Assembly: GCA_016935595.1 (NCBI GenBank)
Contig: JAFGQQ010000423.1
Location: 1 to 11,128 of the forward strand
Direction of reading: 5' to 3'
DNA: 11,128 nucleotides
From: Bacteroidales bacterium
Lineage (GTDB): Bacteria; Bacteroidota; Bacteroidia; Bacteroidales; UBA10428
A model generated the notes under the pieces. That model had not been told where the DNA came from and ran no database searches. It saw only the letters and a program-made list of their open reading frames with translations. This document shows positions 7,836 to 11,128 of this stretch, one piece after another (within the stretch, counting starts at the first letter, position 1; each line of letters opens with the position of its first letter). Position numbers and translations under genes: made by a program.

Positions 7836-8194
7836 AATTATAATCAGCGGTGTTAAAAAAAAGGTTAACATATGAAACCCTCATTAAAAATTTTCACAAA
7901 AGGTCATGAATATTTTTAATGAGGGTTCGCCGAACAATAAAAATTTTATTTTTTTGTAAGGCAACAAATACCACTATCTAAAAATTAAAAATATAAATGA
8001 CTAATATTAAGTAATTTAATTAAAATATATTCGAGTGAAGAATTAAAGTTCGATTTGGAGATTTTCATCGTTATTAACTTCTAAACCGATTTTAGGTTAT
8101 AAACCTTTTCCGAATTATAAAAATTTAGTTTAAACATTTTTTTTATTTCTAAATACAATTCTCTCCCCTAATATTTCTACCAAGCCTATTTATT
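7836..8194. other. AT-rich convergent intergenic region
   Basis: This 359-base gap lies between the stop codons of the GIY-YIG and ABC transporter genes. Besides the 16-bp inverted repeat it holds an 11-base palindrome GTTCGCCGAAC (7925-7935) that overlaps its right arm, an all-AT palindrome at 7936-7950 followed by a T-run, and a small AGGTT-ATA-AACCT palindrome (8094-8106). I see no coding frame of convincing length, no tRNA and no recognisable RNA family. It does not need a promoter, since both flanking genes end here. Confidence 0.6.
7876..7927. terminator. Perfect 16-bp inverted repeat between convergent genes, possible two-way terminator
   Basis: The left arm (7876-7891) and right arm (7912-7927) are exact reverse complements, each starting or ending in the AACCCTCATT/AATGAGGGTT part. 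Inside, one T-T mismatch is followed by four more pairs (7893-7896 with 7907-7910). The element lies between the ends of a plus-strand and a minus-strand gene. T-runs are present for both directions but not adjacent: 7949-7955 on the plus strand, and A-run 7855-7862 for the minus strand. Position favours a shared terminator; the missing adjacent T-run weakens the call. Confidence 0.45.
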
Positions 8195-11128
8195 TCAAAT
8201 TGTTGATTGTAGTTTGGTATGAGTTACTTTTACCCGTTTAATTAAAATATTTGAAGATTCCATTAATTTTTTAAAACTGTCGGTAATAAGAATTATATAA
8301 AGTACAAAAGTCATTAACCATATAATCATTGCATTAAAGGTTAAAGTATCAAACTTATTTCCAAGCAGTATTTTTACAGAAGCATAGAAATGTGCCCGGC
8401 CTATATTCGATTCAGGATATTTATAAATAGGGTCTGACTTCCAGATTAATTTATTTTTGTACTGGTAAATAATCCGGAATTCATTATTGTTTAGTACGAG
8501 GTCAGCAATGCTTTCATTATAATACCTGTTTTTAAATTTTACATAATTATCAATATTGCCTGTTGTTTGTAGTAGTTTTTCTGTAATATAATCCTTTTGT
8601 AGTTTAATACTAATTAACTTGGTATTCAGAAACGCTTTTTGCTTTTCCAGGAATTGGATTACCTGGCCGTTAATTGATTTTGAAAACAGGTTGCTGTTTA
8701 AACTGTTTAAAAAAGGCATGGGCCTGTTGAAATTAAGCTTCAGTAATTCATTTTGCAGGATTTTGAAATTATTATCAGTATTAGTAATGTTTGTATCTTT
8801 ATTGTCCAGGTTTTCCCTGCATTCTTCCAGCTTTACCTCAAGATCGGGTATCAAATTGCGAAGCTTATAAGAATAAATGCTCTCATCTCTCTCAATGTCA
8901 AAAAAATACTTTTGATATTCATTATTTTTATACTGGTTTACCATTAAAGCTTCATAAGCCCATCTTGAGGCCATGATATCACCGACTAACGGCACAAATT
9001 GCTGGGAAGATAATGTATAATGCAGCTTATCAAATTTTACAATAGTACCGCTGAGTAAAAGTTGTGGAACAAGCAAAAACGGAACGAGAATGTATATGGC
9101 AATAACAGATTTTAAGCCTGAAGATATTACCAGTCCCATTAAATTTGCAAAACAGGCAGTAGAGAATAAAATAAGAAAAAAACTCCAGGTCATGCCTTTT
9201 ATTTCCAGAATAAGGTTCCCGATAACAACGAAAATTATCATTTGAATGGCGCTCATAATAAAAAGAAAAATAATTTTGGAATTCAGGTAACTAAACCTGC
9301 TCAGGTTCAGAAAAGATTCCCTTTCCAGTATTCTCCGGTCTCTTATAATTTCTTCGGCGCTTATTATCAAGCCTAAGAAAAGTGCAACCACAACACACAT
9401 AAATAAGTAACCGGGCAGGTTTTCGTTTTTACTGAAAATATATTCATAAGGATTCTGGTCTGTGCCAAATACATATTTTGTAAAAAAACCAAGTATAAAA
9501 GCTAATAGGGGTGGTATTGAAAAGGCCATAAAAAGATATTGGCTGTCCTTTATTTTTGAGAACAAATTACGGAAACTATATATCTTAAATTGTTTGAGTT
9601 TACCCGGAATTATGAAATTGCTTTTTGGCAATTTATTTTCTTGTTTGTCTTCGTTTGTAATTTGAATATTTATATTTTCCAGGAACCGGGTATACCATTC
9701 TTTTGGAGAGATCTTCCTTTTTTCAATAAATTCGCCATATTCATTTACATCTTTTTCTTCCAGTATTTCAAGTATCTCCTCGGGATTTAAATTCCCGCAA
9801 ACCGGGCATTCGCCTTCTGTGCCACTCACTTTATGTATTGTTTTTTTAAAATATTCAATTCCCTCAACGGGGTTTCCAAAATATACCGGGTACCCGCCCT
9901 TATCTAAGACTAAGAGTTTATCGAACATTTTAAAAGTTTGCGAGGAGGGCTGGTGGATATTGATAATAACAAATTTGCCATTTAGCGCTTGTTCCTGTAA
10001 AAGCTGCATAACATTTAACGAGTCGGTGGATGATAGTCCTGATGTTGGTTCATCAATAAACAAAACATAAGGTTCGCGTATAAGTTCTAAAGCAATATTT
10101 AATCTTTTTCGCTGTCCGCCGCTAATGAATTTGTTAATAGGCGAACCTACTTTTAAGTCTTTTATTTCAAATAAATCTAATTCAACTAATACATTTTTTA
10201 CTATTTCGTGAATATCAATTTTAGTTTTGTCTCCAAAACAAAGCTGTGCATTGAAATATAAATTCTGGTAAACCGTCAGTTCTTCAATAAGTAAATCATC
10301 CTGGGGGATATAACCAATAATACCTTCCAACTTTTTTTTAACTTGATGAATATTGAGTCCGTTAATATAAATCTCACCATTGTTTAAGGGGAGTTTCCCA
10401 TTTAACATATTTAAAAGCGTGGATTTACCAACTCCGCTGCCCCCCATTATTCCAAACATTTGTCCTGATTCACCTTTGAAATTAAACCGATGGATTCCGT
10501 TTTCACTATTTTTAAAACAAAATTCTATATCAGATGCGATAAAGAATATTTTTGTTTTTTCAGTTTCATCAATATAACTTCTTACAATATCATTAAAATA
10601 AATGGGCTTAATTTTTTCACCTTTAATAAGAGTAGCTGCATTAAGCAAGTATAAATGATGCGGGAAAATTTTTTTATTGTTAATTTCTAAAAAATCATTT
10701 CCTTTATAACGCATTAGAAAAATATTTGCGCTTCTCACCTGTAAAATAAAAATTTGTCCGCTCAGGTCTTCGTTAATTATATGTTTAATCCCTGAAATAA
10801 AAGATTTAGTATTATCATTTATGAGTAAAATTCTATCTTTTTGAGGAATTTTATATAATGTATCGTAAATAAATCCTGTAATATTGAAATATTCATGATC
10901 AGGAATCAACAAGTAATCGGATATTTTTTTTATGATTTCAAAATCGGAAATATCCGAAATTTGGGATTTTATAGATAATGACTCACTATATTTATTGAAT
11001 TCGATTAAATTAATAAGTAATATTATTCGTTCTTTAAGCGGGAGCTCATAATAAATTTCATTAGTAATTGATGATATTAGATTATTATAATCATTTTTAA
11101 AATCGATTTTTTTTAATTTTTCTCTGTA
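8195..11128 (-). CDS. ABCG-like ABC transporter (ATPase-permease fusion), 5' end cut by window edge
   Basis: The frame stays open from the stop at 8195-8197 to the right edge, giving 977 visible residues with no in-frame ATG in the first 72 codons, so the start lies outside; the TTG at 10910-10912 is only an internal leucine codon. Residues 1-110 are mainly helical and may be the TerB-like region known from large Bacteroidota ABC proteins (from memory). Residues 120-185 are strand-rich. The ATPase has Walker A GGSGVGKS (229-236), signature ISGGQRKR (335-342), Walker B FIDEPTSGL (to 365) and an H-loop in INIHQPS (His392). A linker carries CPVC (Cys441, Cys444). Membrane segments fall near 531-552, 573-590, 618-640, 648-670, 674-694 and 929-949, with a loop of about 230 residues before the last one. 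ATPase before membrane domain is the ABCG order, so it is probably an exporter working as a dimer. Substrate is unknown. Confidence 0.92.
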   Translation of the reverse strand, partial: YREKLKKIDFKNDYNNLISSITNEIYYELPLKERIILLINLIEFNKYSESLSIKSQISDISDFEIIKKISDYLLIPDHEYFNITGFIYDTLYKIPQKDRILLINDNTKSFISGIKHIINEDLSGQIFILQVRSANIFLMRYKGNDFLEINNKKIFPHHLYLLNAATLIKGEKIKPIYFNDIVRSYIDETEKTKIFFIASDIEFCFKNSENGIHRFNFKGESGQMFGIMGGSGVGKSTLLNMLNGKLPLNNGEIYINGLNIHQVKKKLEGIIGYIPQDDLLIEELTVYQNLYFNAQLCFGDKTKIDIHEIVKNVLVELDLFEIKDLKVGSPINKFISGGQRKRLNIALELIREPYVLFIDEPTSGLSSTDSLNVMQLLQEQALNGKFVIINIHQPSSQTFKMFDKLLVLDKGGYPVYFGNPVEGIEYFKKTIHKVSGTEGECPVCGNLNPEEILEILEEKDVNEYGEFIEKRKISPKEWYTRFLENINIQITNEDKQENKLPKSNFIIPGKLKQFKIYSFRNLFSKIKDSQYLFMAFSIPPLLAFILGFFTKYVFGTDQNPYEYIFSKNENLPGYLFMCVVVALFLGLIISAEEIIRDRRILERESFLNLSRFSYLNSKIIFLFIMSAIQMIIFVVIGNLILEIKGMTWSFFLILFSTACFANLMGLVISSGLKSVIAIYILVPFLLVPQLLLSGTIVKFDKLHYTLSSQQFVPLVGDIMASRWAYEALMVNQYKNNEYQKYFFDIERDESIYSYKLRNLIPDLEVKLEECRENLDNKDTNITNTDNNFKILQNELLKLNFNRPMPFLNSLNSNLFSKSINGQVIQFLEKQKAFLNTKLISIKLQKDYITEKLLQTTGNIDNYVKFKNRYYNESIADLVLNNNEFRIIYQYKNKLIWKSDPIYKYPESNIGRAHFYASVKILLGNKFDTLTFNAMIIWLMTFVLYIILITDSFKKLMESSNILIKRVKVTHTKLQSTI

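Noticed and set aside
7873..7920. Fifteen-codon frame starting at ATG 7873 within the inverted repeat
   Set aside because: It is short, mostly made of the hairpin arms, and its AAGG-like upstream sequence is expected by chance in this A-rich stretch. A leader peptide is not supported, since no plus-strand gene follows.
8094..8106. AGGTT-ATA-AACCT palindrome as a terminator for the ABC gene
   Set aside because: The stem has only five pairs, and on the minus strand no T-run follows it.
10910..10912. TTG as the start codon of the ABC transporter
   Set aside because: The minus-strand frame continues without a stop for 72 more codons to the right edge, with protein-like sequence, so the start lies outside the window.

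Overview
The window looks like chromosomal DNA from a member of the Bacteroidota. It is AT-rich, Shine-Dalgarno signals are weak or absent, and the protein families are ones I associate with that phylum: PAS histidine kinases with an HDLKSPF-type H-box, a REC-SpoIIE phosphatase, a small GIY-YIG protein, and a very large ABCG-like ABC protein with a CxxC linker. This placement comes from family recognition, not from a search.

Bases 1-7292 (+ strand) hold four tightly packed signalling genes in one apparent operon. They are a sensor histidine kinase cut by the window edge, a second sensor kinase, a 1216-residue hybrid kinase with five PAS domains and a receiver, and a receiver-SpoIIE/PP2C-type phosphatase. 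Successive genes overlap by 20, 14 and 1 nt, so translation is probably coupled. Kinases 2 and 3 start with almost the same N-terminal helix plus PAS module, and the visible part of kinase 1 begins inside a third copy. The copies align without gaps and share stretches of identical DNA, which points to recent duplication or gene conversion. The simplest reading is that several kinases with a shared first sensor feed phosphate to the receiver of the phosphatase, which would act on an unidentified phosphoprotein such as an anti-sigma antagonist. No such partner and no DNA-binding regulator is in the window.

Bases 7293-7433 are a short gap. A small GIY-YIG protein gene follows (7434-7835, +). Its C-terminal tail is encoded by a hairpin-forming repeat rather than by the conserved domain. 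Bases 7836-8194 are a noncoding convergent gap containing a perfect 16-bp inverted repeat (7876-7927), possibly a two-way terminator.

Bases 8195-11128 (- strand) are one reading frame that stays open to the right edge. It encodes an ABC transporter with ATPase and membrane parts fused in the ABCG order, a long N-terminal extension, and a loop of about 230 residues before the last membrane segment. Its true start lies outside the window.

I saw no tRNA, rRNA, CRISPR array, transposase or integrase. Nothing here is clearly a new system. The most unusual points are the repeated kinase modules, the composition jump in the second PAS domain of the hybrid kinase, the repeat-derived GIY-YIG tail, and the N-terminal region of the ABC protein.
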